DNA of 64,000 nt from positions 5,870,078 to 5,934,077 of the forward strand of contig CAWICN010000001.1 of NCBI GenBank assembly GCA_963834725.1, read 5' to 3'. Under the pieces are notes generated by a model. That model was not told the DNA's origin. It did no database searches and was given only the letters and a program-made list of their open reading frames with translations. Made by a program: the position numbers and the translations under genes. This document shows positions 31,044 through 40,697 of this stretch, piece by piece. The DNA is from PALSA-693 sp963834725. GTDB lineage: Bacteria; Actinomycetota; Acidimicrobiia; Acidimicrobiales; Palsa-688. Numbering within the stretch: position 1 is the first letter of the stretch; each line of letters opens with the position of its first letter.

Positions 31044-31931
31044 ATGGAATGTAGCGCTCAATGGGCCAGCTCGAGTAACCCGGGCCGATGGGCGGCCCAG
31101 CGCGAAGCCGAGGGTTGGTCGGCGGTGTCGATGGCCGATCACCTGTGGGTCGATCAGACTGCTTGCCCGAACCTGTTCGTCTCTCTTACCCGTATGGTTG
31201 CCGCGACCTCGACGGTTCGGGTGTCCCCGGCGTTCGCCAACAACCTGGTGCGGTCGCCGGTGGAGTTCGCCCAGGCGTCGCTGAGCCTGGCCGACGCAAG
31301 TGATGGCCGTTATGTTGCCGGTCTCGGGGCGGGGTGGGACGCCATCGAGCTGCGGGCTCTCGGGATTGACTGCCCGTCTCCCGCTCGTCGAGCACGTCGC
31401 TTTCGCGAGGCCGTACTGATCATCCGCGAGCTGTTACAGGCTCGACCCTGCCGCTTCGAAGGCGAGTTTTACGATATCGACGCCCCGGCTCTCGGTCCGA
31501 AGGCGGAGACGGCGCCTCCGTTGACCGCGGCTGTGGCTGGGGAATGGACCATGCTTCACGTCACGCCTCTCGTCGATCGGGTGGAACTCGCATTCCCCGG
31601 ACCCGGTAACCCCTTGCGGGGACGTCGTATGGACCTCACCACTCTGTCCCGTTTCACCGCGAAGGATCTCCAGCATTCCGCCCAGCTCGTCCGGGAGGTC
31701 AATCCAGAGGCCCCGATCTCGGCCACCGTGTTCGTGGCCGTCGGGCCCGAATCCGAGGTCGGTTGGGCGCGGTCCACACTGGCCGGTGGGCTTCTCGAGG
31801 GTCTCGTCGGAGACGCCAACAAGGTCGCCGAGAATCTCCAGCGACTGGCCGAGATCGGCATCACGGCGGCAACTGTCATTCCGCTCACGTCCGCCAGCCT
31901 CGAGCGTCTCGCACCGGCGTTGCTGGCCTAG
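31044..31931 (+). CDS. LLM-class (luciferase-like) flavin oxidoreductase
   Basis: This is a bacterial-luciferase-like TIM barrel, probably F420- or FMN-dependent. It shows 'AQREAEGWSAVSMADHLWVDQ', 'SLTRMVAATSTVRVSPAFANNLVRSPVEFAQASLSLADASDGRYVAGLGAGWD' and 'RARRFREAVLIIRELLQ', all typical. The N-terminus is short compared with family members (about 10-15 residues missing before the first strand) and the middle after 'GEFYDID' is divergent ('VAGEWTMLHVTPLVDR'), so function may be altered. Start ATG 31044 is inferred. It lies alone, just after dispersed repeat copy 1. Confidence 0.72.
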   Translation: MECSAQWASSSNPGRWAAQREAEGWSAVSMADHLWVDQTACPNLFVSLTRMVAATSTVRVSPAFANNLVRSPVEFAQASLSLADASDGRYVAGLGAGWDAIELRALGIDCPSPARRARRFREAVLIIRELLQARPCRFEGEFYDIDAPALGPKAETAPPLTAAVAGEWTMLHVTPLVDRVELAFPGPGNPLRGRRMDLTTLSRFTAKDLQHSAQLVREVNPEAPISATVFVAVGPESEVGWARSTLAGGLLEGLVGDANKVAENLQRLAEIGITAATVIPLTSASLERLAPALLA

Positions 31932-32442
31932 ACGTCCCTTCAAATAGCGGATCACCTTGCGGCCGACGTGGCCGAGCCGTCAGCGACGGGATCAGTGTGT
32001 GTGGAACCACCCGGACAACCGGTCCGCGGTCCATCTCGCCAGCGTGGCGCTGGGGTATGGCCCGGAGGGCCGATCGGAGAGGCGGAGGGCATCGGAGTGC
32101 CTGAGCGACCCTTGCCGTTTCGGTAACCCGACGAGTGCACGACTGACCGAGATCGGTCCCTGGACGAGCCAAACTTGCGCAGTTTTACACGGTGCGACTG
32201 ATCCCAGCTTGGGTCGTGAGGGTGGATGGGCGCCCGGCGGCGGAAGTTTCTCCTTCCCTACGGATTACCAGGCTATCGATGGCGTCGCTACCTGTCCCGA
32301 TTCAGGGTGTGATCGTCGCACTCTGGCTGCTCCGGAGTATTACCTAATGCCTACAGGTGGAACGGCCGCCAACAGGATGGGGCACCCCGGCACAAGATTG
32401 TTGGGGTTTCGACTTGGGTCTCGCGGGGTCTGGGATGGATCC

Positions 32443-35400
32443 TCACGGACCGGCACCTTGCCTGCTGTCCGGTTCAGCCCTGTCGATGTGCGCCTGGATT
32501 GTGAGGAGCGCTTCTTCGGCTGCCTGGGAGACTTTGGGTACCGACCAGGATGCGGCTTCGGCGAGCAGGCGAGTGGCGTCGGGTCCGAGGATATCGGTGC
32601 ACCGCTGGCGGAGTGGGCGGTCCAGTCGTTCCATGAGGGGCATGTAACGCATCGCGGTGACGGCCTCGATGCGCGCCGCGCCACCCCACAATCGCAGCGA
32701 CTGCTCTGGGTGCCCGGCGGTGGTGGAGAGGCGGGCAGCGGCGCGAATCCCGAAGGTAAGCCTCATCTTGATCACCGACCGGCGGCACCAGCGCACAAAG
32801 CGGAGGGCCTGAGCTGCCGCGACGGGATGGTCCCCCACCAGCTCGGCGGCCACACCGAGATACATTCCGCCCCATTCGGCCAGCCAACCTCCGTCGAGGG
32901 CGTCGAGTTCGGCATAGGCGTCGACGCACGACGGGTAGGCGTCGAGAGATCCGACCATCATCTGGATGATGCCGTCGAGGACGCGCATCAAGACCACCAT
33001 GTTCAAATAGCCTGCGCTCTCGGCCAGCCGTATGCAGTTCCTGACGGCAGGGCCGACCTCAGGGTCGTCTGTGGCGTCGCAATCGATGTAAGCGCAGACG
33101 AGGTTCACGGCGGCATACGCCGCAGTTATCGGTTGCCCCTTGGCGTCAAAGGCATCCTGGGCTTGACGCATCAGCAGGTTCCCTTGCATGCGGTCACCGC
33201 CAGCCCGAAACCAGTTCGGTAACGCCGCAGCCCAACTCCAGCTACCCCGCAGGGCGAGGTTCTCTGGGTGTTGGTCGCGCAGCTCGGCGAGCCGGTCGAC
33301 GAAAGCTGCCGCGTCGTCGAGGCGACCCAGGTAGGTCGCCCTGGTCGACGCCTGAAATAGCGCACCACCCAGAACAGCGAGCGGCATCCGGGTCGCATCG
33401 GCGCCCCCCAGCGCCGCCTCCAGCCGGTCCAGTGGCTCGTCGACCAGGCCCAGGTCCTCCCACCACTGGCCGTAGGCCAGAATCAGGGCGATGGCCGCCT
33501 CCGGCTCCGAGGCGGCCATCGAGTACTCGACGGCCGCTCGCAGGTTGTCTACCTCGGCGGCCAATCGCTCGAAGGCCGCCGAGCCAGGGGCGACGGAAGC
33601 GTGAGTTGCCAGACGAGACAGCAGATGATCGCGGTGGCGGCGGGCGGCGTCGTGTCGCTCTCCGCTGGCCTGGAGCAGTTCGGCGGCGAACTGGCGCACC
33701 GGTTCGAGCAGCCGGAAGCGCCGCTGGCCGGCGGGACCGTCGACCACGTCCACCAGGGACTTGTCGACCAGCCCGCCCAGGACGCTGAGGATCTCGTTGC
33801 TGACGCCAGGGGCGACGGCGGCGGCGGCCTCCAGGATGAAACTGGTGCGGAAGACGGCCAGCCGGCGGAACAATTGCTGCTCGGCTTCACCGAGCAGGTC
33901 ATAAGACCAGGCCAGGGCGGCCCGCATGGTGTGATGGCGTTCGACCCCGCCGTGAGCCCCAGCGGGCAGAGCCAGCGTCTCTTCCAGCCGCTCCGCAATC
34001 TGGGCGGGCGACAACAGCCGGGCCCAGGCGGCTGCCAGCTCGATGGCCAGCGGCAGCCCTTCCAGGCGTCGGCACACCTCCGCCACCGCCAGCGCGGTCG
34101 GTGGGTCGAGCTGGAAGCGCGGGTGGACGGCCTGGGCCCGCTCGACGAACAGCGTCCCCGCCGCCGAGACGGCCACGTTGGCTGCAGCATCGCCGGCCGG
34201 CAGGTCAAGGGAGCCGACCTCGACCAGCCGCTCCCCGGCCACGCCCAGCGACTGGCGGCTGGTAGCCAAAACGACCAGGCCGGGGCAGGTGCCCAAAAGG
34301 CCGGCGACGAGCTCGGCGGCGGCCTCGACCACATGCTCGCAGTTGTCCAGCACCAGCAACAGCTGTTGGTGGCCGATGGCCGCCCCCAGCCGGTCCCGTA
34401 CCAGCACCGGGCCGCCGGTCTCGGCGAGGGGGTCGTGGTGGCCCATGGCCTTGGCCACCGCGGTGGGCACCTGGTCCGGATCGCGCAGCACCGCCAGCTC
34501 GGCCAGCCACACCCCGTCGGGGAATTCGTCCAGCAGCCGCCGGGCCGCCTCGACGGCCAGGCGGGTCTTGCCCGCCCCGCCCGGCCCGACCAGGGTCACC
34601 ATTCGGCCGGTGCGGAGTAACCCATGGACCAGCTTCAGGTCGTTGTCGCGCCCGATGAACGAGGTGCGCACATCCGGCAAGTTGTGGGCGATAGCCGGCG
34701 ACGCCAGCAGGGGCGGAAACGACGAGGGCAGATCGGGATGCGCCAGCTGGAAGATGGGCTCCGCCTCGTCGAAGCCGGGCAGCAAGAACAATCCCCGGTG
34801 CACCAGCGACGGCGCCGGCAGGAGGTGCCGCAAGAGCGCCGCCGTCTGGGCGGACATCAGGATCTGCCCGCCGTGCCCAGCCGCGGCCAGCCGGGCCGCC
34901 AGGTGAACCGCTACCGCCGTATAGTCACCCTCTGCGGTGGGGACGGCCAACCCGGTGTGCACGCCCATGCGCACCCGCAGCGGTCCCTCCGCCGGCCAGG
35001 GATAGGCAACCAGGGCCCGCTGGGCGTCCACGCACCCGGCCACCGCCTCCGCGGCGTCGCCAAACGCCAGGAACAACCCGTCCCCCCGGGTGTCGACCTC
35101 CGACCCCCCATGATCAGCCACCGCGGCTCGTATCAGGCGCCGGTGTTCCTTCAGCAAGGGCGGGTAGCGCTCCCCCAACCGGCGGAACAAACCGGTGGAG
35201 CCCTCCACCTCGGTGAACACGAACGTGACATTCCCCGACGGCAAGCCCGGACCGCTCGTACCGGCCGGGCCCACCATCGGGGCGGTCGTCTCAGCCGACG
35301 CCAGCAGCGCCCGATCCTGGTCGAGGATGCCCGCTTCCAGGTCCCGTAGCTCCGTGCTGGGTTCGATACCGAGCTCGTCGCCCAACATGGTCCGCAACCG

Positions 35401-36036
35401 CTGATAGGCGCGGAGGGCGTCGGCCTGGCGGCCGGAGCGGTACAAGGCCAGCATCAGCTGCGCCCAGCGCCGTTCCCGCAGCGGCTCGGCCGCCACCGCC
35501 GCCTCCAGATCGCCTATCAAAGATCGGTGTTCACCTGCGGCCAGGCGGGCGTCGACGAGCAGCTCCTGGCCGGCCCGGCGCAACTCCCGCAGACGGGACG
35601 CCTCGGCCATCCCGGTCGGCTGATCCGCCAGGTCCACCAGCGGCTCCCCCCGCCACAAAGCGAGCGCCGCTTCCAGCTCCTCGACGGCCCGGCCGGTGTC
35701 GTTCTGCTCGAGGGCCCGCCGACCCCTCTCGACCAGCCCGGCGAAGCAGGCCGCGTCGACCTGGTCGGCTTCGACGTTGAGCCGATAACCGCCCGGAACA
35801 GTCTCGATAACCCCAGCCGGCAGCAGCCGCCGCAGCGACGCCACATAGTTCTGCAGGGTCTTTGTCGCCGAGCGGGGCGGGCTCTCGCCCCACAAGGCGG
35901 CGACCAGTTCCCCCATCGTCACCACCCCTGGAGCCCGCACCCCCAGCAATTCGAGCACGGCCCGCTCCTTCGCTGCCCCTACGACCACCTCGACGCCGTC
36001 GTCGCCCACCACCCGCAGCGGCCCCAACACCCCCAT
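32443..36036 (-). CDS. Giant SARP regulator: wHTH-BTAD-cyclase-NB-ARC (copy 1)
   Basis: This is an AfsR-like regulator of about 1197 residues. The domain order is an OmpR-type winged helix (about 1-95, 'LLGVRAPGVVTMGELVAALWGE'), BTAD helices (about 95-245, 'DAACFAGLVERGRRALEQ' ... 'LMLALYRSGRQADALRAYQ'), a class III nucleotide-cyclase-like domain (about 270-435) and an NB-ARC ATPase with P-loop 'LVGPGGAGKTRLAVEAARR' and Walker B 'LLLVLDNCEHV', then about 550 residues of TPR-like helices. In the cyclase domain the first metal Asp of the usual FTDxEGST is Glu ('FTEVEGSTGLF'), while 'DTRGDGLFLAF' is kept, so activity is uncertain. The first 620 codons are nearly identical to copy 2 at 42-45.7 kb. 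ATG 36036 is preferred over the TTG at 36051. Confidence 0.87.
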   Translation of the reverse strand: MGVLGPLRVVGDDGVEVVVGAAKERAVLELLGVRAPGVVTMGELVAALWGESPPRSATKTLQNYVASLRRLLPAGVIETVPGGYRLNVEADQVDAACFAGLVERGRRALEQNDTGRAVEELEAALALWRGEPLVDLADQPTGMAEASRLRELRRAGQELLVDARLAAGEHRSLIGDLEAAVAAEPLRERRWAQLMLALYRSGRQADALRAYQRLRTMLGDELGIEPSTELRDLEAGILDQDRALLASAETTAPMVGPAGTSGPGLPSGNVTFVFTEVEGSTGLFRRLGERYPPLLKEHRRLIRAAVADHGGSEVDTRGDGLFLAFGDAAEAVAGCVDAQRALVAYPWPAEGPLRVRMGVHTGLAVPTAEGDYTAVAVHLAARLAAAGHGGQILMSAQTAALLRHLLPAPSLVHRGLFLLPGFDEAEPIFQLAHPDLPSSFPPLLASPAIAHNLPDVRTSFIGRDNDLKLVHGLLRTGRMVTLVGPGGAGKTRLAVEAARRLLDEFPDGVWLAELAVLRDPDQVPTAVAKAMGHHDPLAETGGPVLVRDRLGAAIGHQQLLLVLDNCEHVVEAAAELVAGLLGTCPGLVVLATSRQSLGVAGERLVEVGSLDLPAGDAAANVAVSAAGTLFVERAQAVHPRFQLDPPTALAVAEVCRRLEGLPLAIELAAAWARLLSPAQIAERLEETLALPAGAHGGVERHHTMRAALAWSYDLLGEAEQQLFRRLAVFRTSFILEAAAAVAPGVSNEILSVLGGLVDKSLVDVVDGPAGQRRFRLLEPVRQFAAELLQASGERHDAARRHRDHLLSRLATHASVAPGSAAFERLAAEVDNLRAAVEYSMAASEPEAAIALILAYGQWWEDLGLVDEPLDRLEAALGGADATRMPLAVLGGALFQASTRATYLGRLDDAAAFVDRLAELRDQHPENLALRGSWSWAAALPNWFRAGGDRMQGNLLMRQAQDAFDAKGQPITAAYAAVNLVCAYIDCDATDDPEVGPAVRNCIRLAESAGYLNMVVLMRVLDGIIQMMVGSLDAYPSCVDAYAELDALDGGWLAEWGGMYLGVAAELVGDHPVAAAQALRFVRWCRRSVIKMRLTFGIRAAARLSTTAGHPEQSLRLWGGAARIEAVTAMRYMPLMERLDRPLRQRCTDILGPDATRLLAEAASWSVPKVSQAAEEALLTIQAHIDRAEPDSRQGAGP

Positions 36037-36060
36037 CCGCACAAACCCCAAGCTAGCCCC
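34202..36060. repeat. 1.86-kb direct repeat, copy A (5' part of SARP 1)
   Basis: This segment matches 43865-45723 with only scattered substitutions (offset 9663 bases). It covers the wHTH, BTAD, cyclase and NB-ARC coding parts and stops nine bases upstream of the TTG at 36051. Downstream of 34202 the two genes drop to ordinary paralogue similarity. This looks like recent gene conversion or a recent duplication. Confidence 0.9.
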
Positions 36061-38254
36061 TGAACCAAGCGTAGGGGGGCTGCTGGGGGCGTGGTGATGG
36101 GCTGAGAGTCTTGTGGGGTAGCGGTTTTCGCGGTTGGGGGGTTTTGGGTTGGGATCGTTTTCGGGTGAACGATCCGGGCCTGGGACGGTCCGCGAAATCG
36201 CCCTCCTGGCATGGGAGGATTCGATCGCTCAATCCAATCAACCCACGCCCAGGAGGGCATCTGTTGGCTCAGAACCTTAGCGCAGCGTGCCACGTCCGTG
36301 GCGGAGGAGACCGGGCAGCCAGGCAGCGACGACGAAACCAGCTGGCCAGGGAGGCGGGCCGGATCGAACGGCGACTCGAGGAGGCGGTGAGGGTGAACAT
36401 CGACGGCCCTGTGATCGGCCGGGCGAACATCTCTTACGAGCTAGCCGAGCGGACCAAGGCGGTCGCTCATGGCGGTATGGGGGCGATCGTCGGGCTGGTC
36501 GAGCGTGTTGGGCTTGCTGGCGAGATCGACGCTTCTCTGGAGTTGCTTAAGATCCATCGGCCTTACACAGAGTCCGACCATGTGCTCAATATCGCGTTTA
36601 ACGCCCTGTGCGGCGGTGTCACCCTGGACGATATCGAGGCCCGACGCAGCGACGGGGTGTTCCTCGACGGTATCGGGGCTTCGAGTCTGCCCGACCCGAC
36701 CACCGCGGGTGACTTCTGCCGGCGTTTCGACCAGGCCGCTGTGATGGCGCTGCAAGAGGCGGTCAACCGGGCCCGTCTTCGGGTGTGGGCCGCCCAGCCA
36801 GCTGCTTTTTTCGCCGAGACGGCGGTGATCGACGCTGACGCCTCGATCGTGGGAACCGACGCGCAGACCAAGGAGGGAATCGATATCGCCTACAACGGTG
36901 TGTGGGGTTACTCGTCGCTGGTGGTGAACCTGGCCAACACCAAAGAACCGCTGTACTTCAAAGAATCTGGTGCTAACCGGCCCTCCCATGAGGGAGCGGC
37001 CCCCCTGTTCGACCGGTCGATCGCCTTGGTCCGAAAAGCAGGCTTCTCAAAAGTGTTGCTGCGTGGAGACACCGACTTCGCTCTCACAGCCAACTTCGAC
37101 CGCTGGGACGCCGATGGGGTCGAGTTCGTCTTCGGCTACGACGCCCGGGCGAACCTCATCGCCCACGCCGAAGCCGCCGACGAGGAGATGTACCACCAGC
37201 TGGTGGGCCGCGCCGAGCGGGCGATCAAGACCGAGCCGCGCACCAAGCCCCAACGCGTGAAAGACGACATCGTGCGCTCCAGGGGCTACAAGAATATCCG
37301 CACCGTCGCAGAGGACCTCTGCCAGTTCTCCTACCGCCCCGTCGCCTGCAAGCGAGACTACCGAGTCGTGGCGCTGCGAAAAGACCTGTCGATCGAGCGC
37401 GGCGAGAACGTCCTGTTCCACGAGTACCGATGGCTGTTCTACATCACCAACCTCCCCACCGCCACCACCAGCGACGAGGTCGTCAGGCAGGCCCGCAGCC
37501 GCTGCGACCAGGAGAACCTCATCGCACAGCTCAAAGGCCAGGTGCGCGCCCTGCACGCCCCGGTCAACACTCTCGTGGCCAACTGGGCCTATACGGTCAT
37601 GGCGGCGATCGCCTGGAGCTTGAAAGCCTGGTGCGCCCTGCTCCTGCCGATCTCACCGCGCTGGGCCAACACACACCACCAACAGCGCCGCCGGCTGCTC
37701 AGCATGGAATTCCGGACATTCCGGCGGGTATTTCATCGACATCCCCTGCCAGATCGTCCTCGGTGCACGGCAGGTGCGCTGGCGGGTGCTCGCCTGGAAC
37801 CCCTGGCTCGGGGCACTCTTCCGACTCCTCGACGTCTTATAGCCGCCTGCCAGAAATCAAACACCCCAACAGTCGGTCACCGGCTCCTCTTCAGCGACCT
37901 CTCAAAACAGGATGCACACGCCCACGGCCGTCGACAAGACCGCCGGGCTCAGCGACAACGACATCATCGCCACAACCCGTCGCTCACCACCAGCTCTGAG
38001 CACCCCAACCCGCTCCCAAGCCTCCAACTCGGTCAGGGACCGCTTGTTTTAGGGCTAGCAGCGTGGGTGCTCACGAAAAGGCATCGATTCTGACAAGACA
38101 GCGGACGGTCTCGAGCTCAGCCGTTAGCCTGATCCGGGCGGGGCGCCCCGGGCCGGTCTGGCGAGGAGGGCTTGCCTGAGGCGAGGGTGCGTGCGGTGCG
38201 GGTTCAAACGGCGGGTCGAGCCACGGAACTCAGTACTCGGAGCTGAGCACAGCC
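36061..38254 (+). mobile_element. Block containing an IS1380-family element
   Basis: By comparison with SARP copy 2, where the repeat begins directly after the identical segment, this block stands between SARP copy 1 and dispersed repeat copy 2. It contains one IS1380-type transposase gene. Upstream of the transposase, GCCCTCCTGG and CCAGGAGGGC form an inverted repeat near 36200-36250. I could not define the exact IS ends: only a short match (TTTTCGnTGAnC) links the left part near 36160 and the right part near 38080. Boundaries are therefore approximate. Confidence 0.5.
36393..37842 (+). CDS. IS1380-family transposase, frameshifted near the C-terminus
   Basis: A DDE transposase of the IS1380 family. 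It reads 'SDHVLNIAFNALCGGVTLDDIEARRSDGVFLDGIG', 'PDPTTAGDFCRRFD', 'VIDADASIVGTDAQTKEGID' (first Asp), 'VLLRGDTDFALTANFDRWD' (second Asp), 'RCDQENLIAQLKGQVRALHAP' (Glu region). Near 37725-37728 one extra G shifts the frame; in the +1 frame the expected ending 'YFIDIPCQIVLGARQVRW' and 'LGALFRLLDVL' follows and stops with TAG at 37840-37842, while the uncorrected frame runs into non-homologous residues to 38093. The start is taken as GTG 36393. It is probably inactive unless the G is an assembly error. Confidence 0.8.
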
Positions 38255-38470
38255 AACCCGGCCCCATCTCCACCGCGTCGTCCCGGCCACCAATTACACC
38301 GGCCCCCGACACCCCGCCCGCACAAACGTCAAACCCCGCCCGGCCCCCACGGCAACCCCGGGCCCCCCTTCGGAAACGGCCAGACAGTTGGTAGGGCCGG
38401 CCCTACCCAGCCACGACCGAGCCCAGACCGGCCCATCACACACTCATCTTCGTGCCCCACGATCTCTTTG
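38255..38470 (+). repeat. Dispersed repeat, copy 2
   Basis: It shares the core 'GGCCGGCCCTACCCAGCC' to 'CATCACACACTCATC.TCGTGCCCCACG' with the other copies and, with copy 3, an additional left part from about 38255 ('CCCGGCCACCA.TTACACC', 'CGGAAACGGCCAGACAG'). It lies 50 bases before the exported protein at 38524, so it probably contains that gene's promoter region. Confidence 0.7.
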
Positions 38471-38523
38471 AGCGGGGGCGTTACAGGCGAGCAAAAGCTC
38501 GCTCCTTATTGGAAGGAGGCGCA

Positions 38524-38922
38524 ATGTTCGGGCGCTTCAAGTTTCTGCTTGTCTCATCCGTGGCTGTCAGCCTTGCGGTCTTGGCAACGCCGGGTGTGGC
38601 CTCGGCCTACAACGATCCCTATGGGATCCCGCTTCCCCCATCTTCAGAATCGTACGCGGCTGGTACGGCCAGTGACTTTCAGCTTGATTTCACGACTATC
38701 AAGAGCAACGAGTACGCGAGGATTACGACCGCGCCCGACGGCACAGTCACCGCGACGGTGACCGGCTCGGGGGTCGTCCAGTTCACCAACGATCGCACTG
38801 GCAAGTCGATCACATTGAAGCTCTCGGGCCCGTTGGCTGTTGTCGTTCCCCCGACCGGCACGGATTTTGCGGTCGTCGTGCCGGGCGTCCTGGTAGGGGT
38901 CGGAATTCCTGCTCCTATGTGA
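38524..38922 (+). CDS. Small exported protein
   Basis: A 132-residue secreted protein. GGAAGGAGG precedes the ATG at 38524. The N-terminus 'MFGRFKFLLVSSVAVSLAVL' followed by 'ATPGVASA' is a clear Sec signal peptide. The mature part is rich in Thr, Ser, Val and Gly with beta-strand character ('EYARITTAPDGTVTATVTGS', 'GKSITLKLSGPLAVVVPP'). It lacks Cys and any enzyme motif. It shares promoter-region repeat and size class with the proteins at 39464 and 45934 but not clear sequence homology to them. Confidence 0.72.
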   Translation: MFGRFKFLLVSSVAVSLAVLATPGVASAYNDPYGIPLPPSSESYAAGTASDFQLDFTTIKSNEYARITTAPDGTVTATVTGSGVVQFTNDRTGKSITLKLSGPLAVVVPPTGTDFAVVVPGVLVGVGIPAPM

Positions 38923-39114
38923 TCTGCGGGTGTTCTCCACGCCTTCCGGGAGGGGACACGCTGCGCAGCCATTCTGGAATGTGACACATTTCGGTCTGCA
39001 GAGTGGATACCGCCGAGCCCGGATCCTCAGCCCCCGGAGACTCCACGAACTCCCAGAAATCCACCACCGACGAAGCGGGCAGTGTCAGCACCCCTAACAC
39101 CACCCGCTCCCCTA

Positions 39115-39405
39115 CAGGCCGCCCCGTCTCCACATCGTCATCCCGGCCACCATCACACCAGACCGGCACCCCACCTACAGAAACTTCAAACCCAGCCCAG
39201 CACCAACCGCGACTCCGGAGGCCTTGCGGAGAACGGCCAGACAGCCGTCGGGCCGGCCCTACCCATCCACGACCGAGCCCCTACCGGCCTGTCAGACCCT
39301 CATCGTCGTGCCCCACGCATCCGCAGCCAAAGCCAGTGCGGCAACTCCCGCTACGGGACACAGCCCGAAGCTCGCGATCGAGAAGGAGAAACCCGTGTAC
39401 CCATC
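39115..39405 (+). repeat. Dispersed repeat, copy 3
   Basis: This copy has both the left part (CCCGGCCACCATCACACC) and the core, then continues with 'CGCATCCGCAGCCAAAGCCA' and 'CTACGGGACACAGCCCG..CTCGCG.TCGAGAAGGAGAA', which are shared with copy 4. It precedes the exported protein gene at 39464. Confidence 0.75.
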
Positions 39406-39463
39406 GCCTTCGGCCAACAGCGATCCACATCGGACCAGGTCCGATCGGCCGAGGAGGGCTCCA

Positions 39464-40042
39464 ATGCAGCGGTTGATCAGGCGGGGGCTCACGGCTGCCG
39501 CCGTTTTGGCCAGCGTGGTGGCTCCTCTTACCCTTTTGACCACCCAGGCCGGTGCGCAACCGGTTAAAGGAGCCGAGGCCGTGACCTCGACTAGCTACCT
39601 GGTAGGAATCCCGCCCGACAACCCCGGCGCCGGCAACCCTTTCGCTATCGGTGGTGGACCTGTGACCGCCGGTGGGGTGGTTGTCGCCAAGGGCACCCTC
39701 GCTTATACGGCGTCCTTGCCTGGCGACCCGGCTGGCACCGCCCGCGTCATCCTTGCCTTTCCCAACGGCACTTACACGGTAGTGGGTGGCGGAGGCAGCT
39801 TCAGTTTCGCCTCTTTCAACCAGTCCACCTGCCGATTCATCGGCAACCTGTCCAACAGCCACTCCCGTATTGTGTCCGGGACCGGCGAGTTCGCCGCCGC
39901 CACCGGTACGTTCACGATCGACGAGATTTGGACCGGCTACCTGCCACGTGCAGCTGGTGGCGGCTGCAACCTCAACGGCGCTCCGATTTTCGCCGTGGTA
40001 CAACAGCATGCGGTGGGCAGCATAAACCTCCACACACCGTGA
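39464..40042 (+). CDS. Exported protein, paralogue of the one at 45934
   Basis: A 192-residue secreted protein. The signal peptide is 'MQRLIRRGLTAAAVLASVVA' plus 'PLTLLTTQAGA', after GAGGAGGG. The mature region is one beta-rich domain: 'GGVVVAKGTLAYTASLPGDP', 'LAFPNGTYTVVGGGGSFSFASFNQSTCRFIGNLSNSHSRIVSGTGEFAAATGTFTI', and 'GGGCNLNGAPIF', with two Cys that may form a disulfide. The pattern (NQSTCR...GTGxFAAATGTFT) resembles secreted beta-barrel proteins such as the allene-oxide-cyclase/dirigent-like class; I give this only as a possibility. It ends 'GSINLHTP', identical to its paralogue. Confidence 0.75.
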   Translation: MQRLIRRGLTAAAVLASVVAPLTLLTTQAGAQPVKGAEAVTSTSYLVGIPPDNPGAGNPFAIGGGPVTAGGVVVAKGTLAYTASLPGDPAGTARVILAFPNGTYTVVGGGGSFSFASFNQSTCRFIGNLSNSHSRIVSGTGEFAAATGTFTIDEIWTGYLPRAAGGGCNLNGAPIFAVVQQHAVGSINLHTP

Positions 40043-40697
40043 TCGATTCTCACCGAGGCATCCACGACTATCAATGGATGCCGTCTCACCAGGCTGGATG
40101 CGGGTGGGACCGAACCTACGGTCGGAATCAGCTGGCAGGAGTCCTCGGAACGTCCCTTCTATACGGAGCAACTCAGAGGGTTCGCGCCAGCAGCCCGGTA
40201 CGAAACGCCGGCACCACCCTCACCGGGCATCGACATGTAACGGCTTGAATCCTGTCGCATTGCTCAGTAACCAATTGGCTGTTCGACGATCCCGAAGCTT
40301 CGTTCACTCGATTCCGACGCCACCCTCGGAAGTTGGTCGAATCGAACGCCATGCCAGGCCAAACCGTAGTGGCTGCGCAGGGCACCTTCCTCGGCCCCAG
40401 GGCGAATGATTCCGACTCCGCCAGAGGCGTGTTCGTACAGGCCACTGTATCGACCTCCCTGGCCCAGGGGACCGCATGCTGCGCTTCGGGTACCTCACCA
40501 CGGAAGCGCGCTCGGACGCATTTCCGCGGCTTGACCAGAGTAGGTACGCGTACAGACGCGTCCCGTCTAGCCGATCTGGCACAAAAGCGGCATACCCAAC
40601 GGCAGCCGGCTCGTTCCTCGGCTACCGCAGTCTCCGCGGTCCCCCCTTGATGGCATTCATCGGGGTCGCCAGGTGGCGTCCGATTAGGCTGGGGGAC

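Noticed and set aside
33601..35349. Long plus-strand ORFs opposite SARP 1 (and 43850-45012 opposite SARP 2)
   Set aside because: They are antisense shadows of high-GC coding DNA with low-complexity products and no family features.
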